A stretch of 31,432 nt of DNA from Rickettsiales bacterium UBA2645 (GCA_002359655.1 DENL01000028.1:1-31432); one strand, 5' to 3'. Positions 22,809 through 31,219 are shown, numbered from the stretch's first letter. The notes: generated from the letters alone by a model not told the origin. Numbers and translations are program-made.

Positions 22809-23020
22809 TTCAAAACATACTGGCCAGAATGGCGGCAATTGCTGGTGCAATAATCGCCATTTTTACCTTGGGAAATTTCTTTGGTAAAAAATCGCAACAA
22901 ACCAAACAGCTCGAAGAAAATTTTAATGATGCAGTTGAATCAAAAAACAGGCAGGCAAATCGCCGCAATGATGATATTGGTGATGTCAGGAAGCGGATGC
23001 GTAAATACATCCGCAAATAG
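22805..23020 (+). CDS. Putative i-spanin (Rz-like)
   Basis: The 71-residue protein has an N-terminal membrane helix (about 8-28, RMAAIAGAIIAIFTLGNFFG). A charged α-helical tail follows (SQQTKQLEENFNDAVESKNR and onward), typical of an inner-membrane spanin that reaches across the periplasm. It overlaps the holin-like gene by 4 nt and contains the start of the o-spanin candidate in another frame. The family is assigned from topology and context. Confidence 0.65.
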   Translation: MIQNILARMAAIAGAIIAIFTLGNFFGKKSQQTKQLEENFNDAVESKNRQANRRNDDIGDVRKRMRKYIRK

Positions 23021-23141
23021 TTTCTGCCTCTGGGCAAATCCCATTACAATCACTCAAAAAGAATTTGATGAAATGAGCGAGGAAACCTTTCGCCAAATCG
23101 ATAATTTTAATCAGGAATTTGAAGAAAGATGCGCTAAGTGA
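22926..23141 (+). CDS. Putative o-spanin lipoprotein (Rz1-like), out-of-frame overlap
   Basis: This 71-residue product is read in a different frame from the Rz-like gene and extends past its end. It begins MMQLNQKTGRQIAA, then a hydrophobic stretch (MMILVM) and a lipobox-like GSGC whose Cys25 would be acylated. After that come NTSANSFCLWANPITITQKE and a charged helix with EEFERC-like EFEERC. Nested or overlapping Rz1 genes are standard in phage lysis cassettes. The start could also be 22968. The Cys-containing mature sequence fits the o-spanin role. Confidence 0.6.
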   Translation: MMQLNQKTGRQIAAMMILVMSGSGCVNTSANSFCLWANPITITQKEFDEMSEETFRQIDNFNQEFEERCAK

Positions 23142-23259
23142 AAGATTGTCGATCATTCCACTTGATAAGTCTTTAAAACGAAGCAGTTATTGGTCCCACG
23201 ACATTTACCAACTTTCCGAAATATATGAAAAACAGGTTAATTTACAAAGGATTTATTGA
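23119..23259 (+). CDS. Possible small phage protein with TTG start
   Basis: An open frame of 46 residues continues past the spanin genes and overlaps the next gene's start. It reads KKDALSERLSIIPLDKSLKR then SSYWSHDIYQLSEIYEKQ and ends NLQRIY. Composition is protein-like (Trp, Tyr, His, Gln well spread). No ATG or GTG start exists, only TTG. It may be a small accessory gene, part of a longer decayed gene, or spurious. Confidence 0.25.
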   Translation: MKKDALSERLSIIPLDKSLKRSSYWSHDIYQLSEIYEKQVNLQRIY

Positions 23260-23551
23260 AGACGTTCGAAACGAAAAATGCAGCGATTTAGAAATTGAAA
23301 AACTGCTCGATGTTTTTGAAGAAGCGGTCAAATCAATGGCAGAAACTCCTGCGATAAAATCGTGCTATGATTTAGAAAAATTTGAAGGAACTGATCGTGC
23401 GGGAGTAAGCAATTTTATTCTAACGCTTGAGCGCAAAAAAGTAAAAAATGTAGAGCAATACACCGGCTATTTTGAGTCTGGCCACAAAAATTTGAAAGTA
23501 GTGGCAACGCGCGGCGAATTTAGAGTCGTGATGTTAAAATCAGACAGCTAA
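23225..23551 (+). CDS. Hypothetical phage protein downstream of lysis genes
   Basis: The 108-residue protein is mixed α/β and contains RLIYKGFIEDVRNEKCSDLE, KSCYDLEKFEGTDRAGVSNF and a β-strand end (HKNLKVVATRGEFRVVML). I recognise no family and see no membrane or signal segment. It lies 84 nt beyond the spanins and is the last plus-strand gene. Its 3' end overlaps the 3' end of the DUF4268 gene by 12 nt in convergent orientation. Confidence 0.55.
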   Translation: MKNRLIYKGFIEDVRNEKCSDLEIEKLLDVFEEAVKSMAETPAIKSCYDLEKFEGTDRAGVSNFILTLERKKVKNVEQYTGYFESGHKNLKVVATRGEFRVVMLKSDS

Positions 23552-24511
23552 ATTTTTGATTCTCTTCCGGAAGACAGTATCAAATTTCTCAATCGTATTT
23601 TTCAGCCATTCATGTTGAGACTGCCAATTTGATTCATCGGTCGGATTAGAATTTTTAAATAAAGCAATTTTTGACTGCGTCTTCTCCGGATTTTCTTTCC
23701 ATTCCAAAACACTTCCCATCTCTGTTTCAATTGATGTCTTATCTTTCTCAAGAAGGTGATAAAAAGCCTTTTCCTCGTTTTTATCAGTAATGCACAACTC
23801 AACACCAATTTTATTCTCACGGGTATTTAAAAGCGCAGCTAAATGAAAACCACTGCGGCCAATGGTGAAAATTTGCCAGTGCTTTGGACGCGAATCCTGT
23901 GGACGAAGTTTTGAATTATTTTCTTCAAGATATTCGGTCAATTTTTGCCAATAGTGATATTGCAAAATTTTAGTTTCGCTGGTTGTTTGCTCGAGAATAT
24001 CTTTTGCAGCTTGAGAAACCGTTTTACTCCAGTTGTTTGGTTTGGAAACGATATTGAATTTCGGTGCGGCTGCTGAATTTCCAATGCGCCACAATTCAAC
24101 TTCCAAACCGAAGAAGCGGAATCTTTCATCGGTAATTTCATTAAGCCAATCAAGAGCAGCACGATGCTCTTCAGTAAATTTTGATGCCACCCAGACAATC
24201 GTGACTGACTGCAAGCCGGCGGCGTAAGTTAAAAGCTGGCCAAGATGTTTATGATCTGTTCTTTCGATCTGATTTTCGATTAATACCAGGCTGTCATCTT
24301 CAGTATTTTTGCACAAAATATCCGCTCTAAACGGACCCACATCCTTCTCCTGAGCTTCCAATTCCAGCTCAATTCCAATCGCTTCTCCCAGCATTTCTAA
24401 ATTCTTCTCTTCTGCAAGCCAGGGCGTGAAACCTTGTCCCTCACTTTGCCATATCTCGCGGAGTTCTACTTTTTCTAATTTTCCTAACGTCTTTTCTAGT
24501 TTATCGTTCAT
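23540..24511 (-). CDS. DUF4268 nuclease-like protein
   Basis: The 323-residue protein has an N-terminal PD-(D/E)XK-type fold. D64 in FRADILCKN and E79-x-Q81 in VLIENQIERTDHKHLGQ are the expected metal-binding residues, followed by LLTYAAGL. The C-terminal half (about 190-323) is the DUF4268 domain with FHLAALLNTRENKIGVELCI and EWKENPEKTQSKIALFKNS. Members often accompany restriction-modification genes. It is the last gene of the minus-strand defence operon, 24 nt after the BsuBI-like nuclease. Its target DNA or RNA is unknown. Confidence 0.82.
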   Translation of the reverse strand: MNDKLEKTLGKLEKVELREIWQSEGQGFTPWLAEEKNLEMLGEAIGIELELEAQEKDVGPFRADILCKNTEDDSLVLIENQIERTDHKHLGQLLTYAAGLQSVTIVWVASKFTEEHRAALDWLNEITDERFRFFGLEVELWRIGNSAAAPKFNIVSKPNNWSKTVSQAAKDILEQTTSETKILQYHYWQKLTEYLEENNSKLRPQDSRPKHWQIFTIGRSGFHLAALLNTRENKIGVELCITDKNEEKAFYHLLEKDKTSIETEMGSVLEWKENPEKTQSKIALFKNSNPTDESNWQSQHEWLKNTIEKFDTVFRKRIKNLAV

Positions 24512-24535
24512 AATTTTTTCACAAAAAAATTAATC

Positions 24536-25480
24536 TCATTTTGTTTTTTCGTAGGGTCCTAAAAATTTATCACCGTTAAAGTGAATCAGATGAGTCGGTG
24601 CATCTGCATTCCAAACTTCTGTTTCCCAAGAAATTTCTGGCAAATATTTAGACATGATTTTTCTATTCGGAAATGCCGTAAGAAAAACAAGTCCAGGCTT
24701 GGATTTTGCAAAAAGTTTTGAAAGTTCATCGTGTCTTTTTCCATCTACCGGACCATGCGAAGTCACGGATTCTACGAGAATTAACCAATTTCGTTTCGGG
24801 CAATATATGACCACATCTGGCATCTTACCGTGATCATTGATTGTGACACCAAGTTCGGAAAGCCGATTCTTCAAGAAATAACTAGCCTTATCGCCAGTAT
24901 CCCCAACATAAATTATTTCAGCTTGAGGAACAAAGCGTGGACCAAATTCTTCAATTATATCTTTGATAAGCTGGCTATGTGCACCAGGAGTTAATTTAAT
25001 TTTCTCTCCAGACACTACGAGAGGTATCATAGTCATTTCACGCTCTTTTGCGTATTTTTTGACTAGGGTTGGTTTTTGCTTTAAGTATGACTCTATTTTT
25101 TTATCCCAAGATGATTCTTCAAACAAAATCAAAATATCATACAGCTCGCTAGAAATCTGATAACATGCGTGGGGAGAGTTTACCGCTCTCAAATTATTAT
25201 CAGGATTATAGAGCACTAACCCAGCATCCACAAATTGATGCAATGTTTGTCTTCTAAAAGTTTCACGACTGTTTGGAGCGTAGTGCTTTTTATAAGAATT
25301 TTTGCACCATTCCATTATCGGAGTAACCCCAATTATCGGACGCTCGCAATCTTTCCATTTTTTTTCTGGAGAAAGGTTTAGCAAAGCAAGAAGGGTCAAT
25401 GCAGAACGTTCATTGTGTTGGGCTTTTGGCAAGCCAAGTTTCTTAATAATTTCCAATGCCTCATCGAGCTTTTTTTGCAT
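24536..25480 (-). CDS. Type II restriction endonuclease, BsuBI/PstI family
   Basis: The 314-residue protein combines an N-terminal helical domain (about 1-110) with a C-terminal BsuBI/PstI nuclease domain. That domain carries EIIYVGDTGDKASYF (about 188-202), PDVVIY (221-226, D222) and WLILVESVTSHGPVDGKRHD (232-251, E237). These are the PD-(D/E)XK active-site positions. The family cleaves CTGCAG in the characterised examples; whether this one does is inference. It is adjacent to a cognate-type N6-adenine methyltransferase, 18 nt upstream on the same strand. Confidence 0.9.
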   Translation of the reverse strand: MQKKLDEALEIIKKLGLPKAQHNERSALTLLALLNLSPEKKWKDCERPIIGVTPIMEWCKNSYKKHYAPNSRETFRRQTLHQFVDAGLVLYNPDNNLRAVNSPHACYQISSELYDILILFEESSWDKKIESYLKQKPTLVKKYAKEREMTMIPLVVSGEKIKLTPGAHSQLIKDIIEEFGPRFVPQAEIIYVGDTGDKASYFLKNRLSELGVTINDHGKMPDVVIYCPKRNWLILVESVTSHGPVDGKRHDELSKLFAKSKPGLVFLTAFPNRKIMSKYLPEISWETEVWNADAPTHLIHFNGDKFLGPYEKTK

Positions 25481-25498
25481 ACTTACACTATTAAAATT

Positions 25499-27037
25499 TT
25501 ATGAAAAAGCTGTTGCCGTAGATCCAATTTCTTCATCCAGAATTCCATCAATCTCTTCCTGATTTATAGAAAAATCTTTTACTCTTTTTCCAATGTTTAC
25601 TAGTGACTCTTTTGGAGGATATTTTAGCGATCGTAAATCGGTGGCATTAACTTGAGTATGTCCGCTAAAATTACGGTAATACCTATCTAGTAGTGAGCTG
25701 TTAAGATAGATGTATAAACCCTTTACAAGATTTTCATTTTCTATCCCACTCTTTTTGAAGTGAAAAACATTCAACTTGTTTTCAAAACCTATAAATTTTT
25801 CCGGTAAAAAAGAATTATAAAAAGTAGCAACTATTCTCTTTTTTTCTTCCTTGCTGCTGAAGCGTTTAACCAATAAATAATATCCGTTATTAGGCCATAA
25901 CCATCTCTGGGAATCTTCGGATATTCTTATTGCATTAGGCTTGTTTGTATTTTTTGGCCACTCTACCAGACCCTTTAAGTTGCAGCAGTAAAGGAGGGGA
26001 ACTGTAAAATCTTTCTCGTAAGACTGACTTAGACAATCTCTCAATCTAAAATCAACAATAGGACCGGTGCTAACTTGCACCTCAAGGTCATCTAAGGTTG
26101 ATGGAAAATGTGAAATGCTATCAATAACAGACTTTCCGGTATTTTTTGTGGGGATATGAATAAATTTTTGACCATCGCTATCTTTAACAACGTCAGAGTA
26201 TTTTACTATATGCTGTGTTAGATTGGATGCTGTATATTTTTTGCTTTTTTTATCTCTGTAAAAATCTGCGCTAGGCGAAGCAGTTATGATTATATCGTTT
26301 CGTAACTTTTCTTTTTTGCAGTGAATTATTATGTTCTCCTGCAGCACATCGTCGTCTTTAAATACTTTTCTAGATTCGAATAAATGTATTTTTTTGATAG
26401 CCACTCTTTCTAACAAAAACTTTCTAAAGGGTAGATAGTAGGTTCCATTGCAAAATGAACGAGGAACGATAGCTACCAACTCCCCATCTTCTTCCAACAT
26501 TTCAATAGCTAGACCTAAAAACCCCGTATAAAGATTAGTAGTTTCTAGATTTATGGAATCTTTCAAAGCTCTACGATGATCACTGTCGGTATTAATTTTT
26601 TTATAAGGCGGATTCATTATAATGTGAGTATATTTTTTGTTACTCACGAGTTCAGAACGGTCAGATAAAATAAAATCTTGGTGTAAATTTTGATGAACAA
26701 ACGAAATGCTTTTTTCACCTAAAGTTTCTTTACAGCTTTCTACTGTTTGGTTCAGGTACTTAAACAGAGAGTTATCTACTTCGTATGTTGTAAGGCTTAA
26801 AGATTTTATACGTTTTTTTCTGTAAATTAGTTCATCTACTGATGCAGAAAATAGCGATCCTACGCCACAGCCAGGATCAAGCAGCCTAACATCTTTGGAG
26901 TAATCATCAAACAGTGATGCCATAAAGGCAGCGATCGGAGCTGGTGTTAAAAATTGACCAATAAAAGCACGGTCTTCTCTGTCGCATAAACTACTAGATT
27001 CTGTCCTCAATAAATCAGCTTTTTCCAAATTTAACAT
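25499..27037 (-). CDS. N6-adenine DNA methyltransferase (Eco57I/BsuBI-like)
   Basis: The 512-residue protein has the motif order of gamma-type adenine methyltransferases. GQFLTPAPIAAFMA (27-40) is motif X, LLDPGCGVGSLF (52-63) binds S-adenosylmethionine, and NPPY (142-145) is the catalytic motif. The C-terminal part (about 300-500) is probably the target-recognition domain. It should protect host sites from the BsuBI/PstI-like nuclease 18 nt downstream. Length fits the BsuBI/PstI partner methyltransferases. Confidence 0.92.
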   Translation of the reverse strand: MLNLEKADLLRTESSSLCDREDRAFIGQFLTPAPIAAFMASLFDDYSKDVRLLDPGCGVGSLFSASVDELIYRKKRIKSLSLTTYEVDNSLFKYLNQTVESCKETLGEKSISFVHQNLHQDFILSDRSELVSNKKYTHIIMNPPYKKINTDSDHRRALKDSINLETTNLYTGFLGLAIEMLEEDGELVAIVPRSFCNGTYYLPFRKFLLERVAIKKIHLFESRKVFKDDDVLQENIIIHCKKEKLRNDIIITASPSADFYRDKKSKKYTASNLTQHIVKYSDVVKDSDGQKFIHIPTKNTGKSVIDSISHFPSTLDDLEVQVSTGPIVDFRLRDCLSQSYEKDFTVPLLYCCNLKGLVEWPKNTNKPNAIRISEDSQRWLWPNNGYYLLVKRFSSKEEKKRIVATFYNSFLPEKFIGFENKLNVFHFKKSGIENENLVKGLYIYLNSSLLDRYYRNFSGHTQVNATDLRSLKYPPKESLVNIGKRVKDFSINQEEIDGILDEEIGSTATAFS

Positions 27038-27055
27038 TTTATCAAATTTATTTTT

Positions 27056-27973
27056 TTAAGAGACAAAGCTCTGAATTTCCTCTTTGCAAATCTCTTCAGT
27101 TAAAGTTAGAAGTTTTTGTACATATTTTGCTAAAATTTCTAAATCCTCTTTTGAAATGTAGTAGTCGGGATCATAGCGACCACCGATGTAAGCATATTCA
27201 AAAAGTTGAAAACGATCTTCCTCTTCTTCAGAGTTTTGAGGAAAAATATTTCTTAATCCTGGATGAAAATCTTCTGACATCCTGCCCAAGATTTCTAAAA
27301 AATGCTCGTTTGGATTGTAGTTCGTAAAGACGAGAAGAATAGATTTGTAAGCTGATTCAACTGACTGATGAAGTTGGAATGCGGCATTTTTGTAATCATC
27401 CATCCTAATTGCATTTTCATACTGACTAAAAAATGTCCGCGCGCTTTTAAACCAAGAAGCAAAGTGATCTTGTGCAATTCTTTGTTTTTCCGATCCGGTT
27501 AACTCTCGCTTATCTGCAAGTTTATACTTACCTGTATCGTAAAGCAAAATTCCTTCTTTTTTGATGTCGGAATAAAAATATTGGGCTTCAGCAAGCTTTA
27601 TATTCAAAGCTTCAATGTCATGGGTAATGATTTTTGGATAAGCACTTAGGTTTAAATTTTTGCAGGCTTCAGAGATTCTTTTCCATAACATCGAATCAAC
27701 AGCGGTATCTTTCTTGGAAGTTACCACAAGGATATCATAATCAGAAACATGCCCAGATCTTCTATTTTCTTTGAGGTCTTTTGCTTCTTTGTAATCGCCG
27801 CGCGCGTAAGAGCCAAATAGGATAATTTTTTCTACATCACTACAATTTTGACGAACAACAGCAACCACGTTTTTCAGCTCATCTCTTTTGGATTGCGGTA
27901 AGTGATTTATTAAACTCTCCATCAATTGTTTTTTTATTAGTTGGTAATTTTTTAAGATTACACAAATGGACAT
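27056..27973 (-). CDS. Nucleotidyltransferase (MNT)-HEPN fusion protein
   Basis: The 305-residue protein joins a minimal nucleotidyltransferase domain with a HEPN domain. The former spans about 25-160, with FGSYARGD (53-60) and SDYDILV (77-83) giving the metal-binding Asp pair. The HEPN domain is about 165-295, with NAAFQLHQSVESAYKSILL and RYDPDYYISKEDLE. In two-gene MNT-HEPN systems the MNT part adenylylates and silences the HEPN ribonuclease; here both are in one chain. A later ATG (MESLINHL, 27922) may be the true start. It lies 51 nt after the caspase-helicase gene and 18 nt before the methyltransferase. Confidence 0.85.
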   Translation of the reverse strand: MSICVILKNYQLIKKQLMESLINHLPQSKRDELKNVVAVVRQNCSDVEKIILFGSYARGDYKEAKDLKENRRSGHVSDYDILVVTSKKDTAVDSMLWKRISEACKNLNLSAYPKIITHDIEALNIKLAEAQYFYSDIKKEGILLYDTGKYKLADKRELTGSEKQRIAQDHFASWFKSARTFFSQYENAIRMDDYKNAAFQLHQSVESAYKSILLVFTNYNPNEHFLEILGRMSEDFHPGLRNIFPQNSEEEEDRFQLFEYAYIGGRYDPDYYISKEDLEILAKYVQKLLTLTEEICKEEIQSFVS

Positions 27974-28024
27974 AAAAAAACAACCTACACATCAAAAATT
28001 GTGCGTATTTTTCAGAATCTGTAG

Positions 28025-31000
28025 CTATGCCTGATAAATTGGCACAATTGGAGAGTGATAAATAAATTTTTCTTCGACTGCATACTCCATTAAGCGAGAT
28101 TTTGCTGCCAATAATTTTTCTGTACTACCTTCGAGACATTCCAAAATAATACTTTCGTTAGCAGCTTCAAACTCCTCTCTGGTTGTAATATTATTTTTGA
28201 CTAAGCGGAGATAATCGCCACGATTAAAAATCCTTCCAAAAATTTTTCCTAAATTAACTCCCGTAGCAGGAATTCCCAATTCAAGCCTTATCAATAATCG
28301 TTCTACTCTGTTGGATAAATCAAGCCCAGGATTAAGGAATGCGGCAATCTTGGCTGCGGTAGATAAAACATCACAAACTCTTGCACTCACGCTTCTTATA
28401 GCCCCAGCAGCAGAATCACCACGATCAAATTGCATTAATATTCTTTCAATTTCTGCAAGCTGCATCTCACTAACCCACAATAAGCAGGCGACCGTTTTTT
28501 TGGCTCGCAAAGTTACGTCCGATTGATCTTTTATGAAGCGACTAAAAGCGTTGATAATACTTTGCGATATTCCCTGATTTCTGTTTCTAACTTCTGCCAT
28601 CCAAACCTGCGGTTCTTTTTGCGTACTTCTTTTATTCATAGGAAATAAAACTTGATCAAGCTCTACAGTAATTTGGCTCAACGCAATAAGTGTTGTATCG
28701 GTAATTTCAGATTGGGGCACTCCTTGAAGTGCATTAACCACTCGCAATACTGACTCTACTTCCAAACTAGATTCACCCGCCAATCTTCCCAATTTTGTTA
28801 AGTGATAAAAAGCCTCTCCATCCTGCTCTATCAATCCATGCTGTAGTAATTGCTCAATAACTCCGACGATATGATCTTCGCTCCAGTTCCATGTTGGATT
28901 TTTTATTTTTTCCTGAAAAGAACCAAAACTTTCTTCTAAAAATTCAACAATTTCTCTAGCTGAAAGCCCGCGCTTTAAGCGAGCAGCAACTAGAACTCTA
29001 ATCACTAGTGAGCGAGGATCAGTATTGTCTGCAAAGAATTTTGATTGGAGATCTTCTGGATTGGCCATGACATAATTTGACCACAGCATGTGTTCTTCGT
29101 GAGGAGTTAGTGCCACAACAAACGAGGCACCTCTTGTTGCATAGCCAAGTCTTCCAGCTCTTCCGGTAATATTTTTATACTCAGCAACGGAATATGGCTG
29201 ATCTCCAGGATGCATTAATCCTGAGATAATCACTGTTTCGGTGGGTGTGTTAACTCCCATTGCTAGAGTGGTTGTTGCAGCAATTACTTTTAATCCGGAA
29301 CTAGAAGAACGAAACTGCTCCTCTATTACCATTCTCTCTTCCGCATCTAAATCCGATATATGAAAGGCTACGCCTCCACTTAAAGCAGCGCGTAATTTTT
29401 GAGATGAAATTGAGGGATCGGCATTAGGTAAATTATCAATCGCAGTTTGTGCCGCCGGCAATCCTAAATCACGAGCTAAATAAAGAGCGCAAGACTGTGC
29501 TTCTGATCTTGTTTGCCTAAATACAATAACACTCTTTCCATCTTGGACTAACTTTTTAGTCAAAGGAATAATTACATCTTGACCAGTGCCTTTCATATGA
29601 ACGGTTCTAACAAGCTGTATATTTTTTTCTTCTTTAGTATCAGATTCAATATAGCGACAGCTTCCATCCAAGCGAATTATACCTTCATCAAGCGGGACTG
29701 GACGTTCAGTACGTCGCAGTAATCTTGCGCCAAGCCAGCGCTCAAAACCATTAGTATCACCAATAACAGCAGAAAGAGCTATCAGTTGTGGCTCTATTCC
29801 TTGCTTACGTCTCATCCGCAGCAGGGTCATAATAAACTCTAAATTAACGCCGCGATTTTTATCGGCGATCATTTGCACTTCATCAACAACTATCGTTCCT
29901 ATTTGATCCAAGACATGAGGACTTCCAAAGACTATTGCTGAAAATTTTTCATAGGTCATCAAGCAGATATCATACTGACCTCTCATCAAAGGAACTATAT
30001 CATCACTACTACTTTCCCCAGTAGCCTTGATAGTTCTTATTCCAAATGAGCCGTATGTTTCTTCAAAATGCCGCAGCTTGTCATTAACCAAAGCTTTGAG
30101 TGGTAACAAAAACAAGGCGCGCTTTCTTTTGGTAACGCCATGCAAAGCCGCTAACTCCCCAATCATTGTTTTACCAGATGAAGTTGGCGCTGATACTACT
30201 AAGTGTTCACCATCAAGAATTTTGAATTCATTTATCGCATCAAGCTGGAGTTGATTTAGTGTGGTAATTGAAAAATTGATCCACGCTTTAAGAAGATCGC
30301 CAGGAAAACCGAAGGCGGACAATGAATTGATGTCTGGCAGAGCTTTTTGAATATTTCTTTCTGGAAATGCTGTTTTGTAAATTTCTCCGAGCTTAAAAAT
30401 TGGCAGCATAATTTCTTCTTTTATCTGACCAAGAAGCATCGGGTGCTGCTCTTCTCCAAAAATTTTAGCTGAATCCATCACTTTGGTAGTCACATAATCT
30501 AGGAGTTTGTAAAGACCAATTTTGCCATCCTTTCTTACTTCTTCTGCTCCTTGTAGTGCTTCTAAAAGATAATTGGTTAGAAGACCATGTCCGAGTTTTT
30601 GGTGTTCCCAAGCTTTTTCAGTAGCTGATGAAGCAGTAAAAATTATTCTTCCGTCACCAGATAATTGCTTCAACAACTCTTCAGCAGATATCATGCTTCG
30701 TGAGACATTATCAACTTGCAAAGCCTTCGCTCCCATTCCTCCAGAAAAGCAGCAATCAAGAATACAAACGAGTTTTTGTGCCGGTATTTTAGCAAAAGAT
30801 TCAGCTAATTTAGCCAAAGAAATAGTGGTGGCCGAAAGTTTTGTTGTGTCGGTATCGTAAGTAACTAGCTCATGGGTTTCCGTACCATGTCCTGAGAATG
30901 CAAAAAATACCGCATCATCGGGATTACATTTTGCAAGGCGCTCAAGCTCTTTTTCAATGTTTGAAAGAGTAGCTTCTTTGTCACTCAATAAAATTAAATC

Positions 31001-31123
31001 GCCTGGTAAATTATCTGCAAAAATGGCATGCAACGCTGTAGCATCTCTCTTAGCACAAGAAAGCCAATTTATTGCCGGCGAGGCATAACGATCTATCCCA
31101 ACAAAAACTCCGTGAACCTTCAT
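28025..31123 (-). CDS. Caspase-like protease fused to Ski2/Hel308-type helicase
   Basis: The 1032-residue protein has two parts. Residues 1-245 are a caspase/metacaspase (C14) domain: GVFVGIDRYAS at the start, His79 in FAFSGHG, Cys125 in ILDCCFSGG, and GHGLLTNYLLEAL near its end. Residues about 285-1000 are a superfamily 2 helicase: Walker A SAPTSSGKT (311-319), DEVQ (414-417), SAVIG (451-455), TTLAMGVN (618-625) and GRAGR (654-658), then a winged-helix and helical C-terminal part. Both active sites appear intact. The helicase likely senses or remodels nucleic acid and controls the protease. It is the first gene of the operon, and its target protein is unknown. Confidence 0.9.
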   Translation of the reverse strand: MKVHGVFVGIDRYASPAINWLSCAKRDATALHAIFADNLPGDLILLSDKEATLSNIEKELERLAKCNPDDAVFFAFSGHGTETHELVTYDTDTTKLSATTISLAKLAESFAKIPAQKLVCILDCCFSGGMGAKALQVDNVSRSMISAEELLKQLSGDGRIIFTASSATEKAWEHQKLGHGLLTNYLLEALQGAEEVRKDGKIGLYKLLDYVTTKVMDSAKIFGEEQHPMLLGQIKEEIMLPIFKLGEIYKTAFPERNIQKALPDINSLSAFGFPGDLLKAWINFSITTLNQLQLDAINEFKILDGEHLVVSAPTSSGKTMIGELAALHGVTKRKRALFLLPLKALVNDKLRHFEETYGSFGIRTIKATGESSSDDIVPLMRGQYDICLMTYEKFSAIVFGSPHVLDQIGTIVVDEVQMIADKNRGVNLEFIMTLLRMRRKQGIEPQLIALSAVIGDTNGFERWLGARLLRRTERPVPLDEGIIRLDGSCRYIESDTKEEKNIQLVRTVHMKGTGQDVIIPLTKKLVQDGKSVIVFRQTRSEAQSCALYLARDLGLPAAQTAIDNLPNADPSISSQKLRAALSGGVAFHISDLDAEERMVIEEQFRSSSSGLKVIAATTTLAMGVNTPTETVIISGLMHPGDQPYSVAEYKNITGRAGRLGYATRGASFVVALTPHEEHMLWSNYVMANPEDLQSKFFADNTDPRSLVIRVLVAARLKRGLSAREIVEFLEESFGSFQEKIKNPTWNWSEDHIVGVIEQLLQHGLIEQDGEAFYHLTKLGRLAGESSLEVESVLRVVNALQGVPQSEITDTTLIALSQITVELDQVLFPMNKRSTQKEPQVWMAEVRNRNQGISQSIINAFSRFIKDQSDVTLRAKKTVACLLWVSEMQLAEIERILMQFDRGDSAAGAIRSVSARVCDVLSTAAKIAAFLNPGLDLSNRVERLLIRLELGIPATGVNLGKIFGRIFNRGDYLRLVKNNITTREEFEAANESIILECLEGSTEKLLAAKSRLMEYAVEEKFIYHSPIVPIYQA

Positions 31124-31190
31124 AAATTTCTAATCTCAATAAAAACATAAAAAAACAAGATATAGCATTATCCTTGCCCATAAGCTACTA

Positions 31191-31219
31191 AATATAGTGT
31201 TACTTGCTTCCCAGTTCAA
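31191..31219 (-). promoter_or_regulatory. σ70-like promoter for the caspase-helicase operon
   Basis: On the minus strand TTGAAC (complement of 31214-31219) is followed after exactly 17 bases by TATATT (complement of 31191-31196). This places the start of transcription about 60 nt before the caspase-helicase ATG. No other strong -35/-10 pair is visible between the five genes, supporting a single operon. Confidence 0.55.

Noticed and set aside
23563..23574. Perfect palindrome TCTTCCGGAAGA as a regulatory or terminator element
   Set aside because: It lies inside the 3' end of the DUF4268 coding region, is short, and has no T-run.
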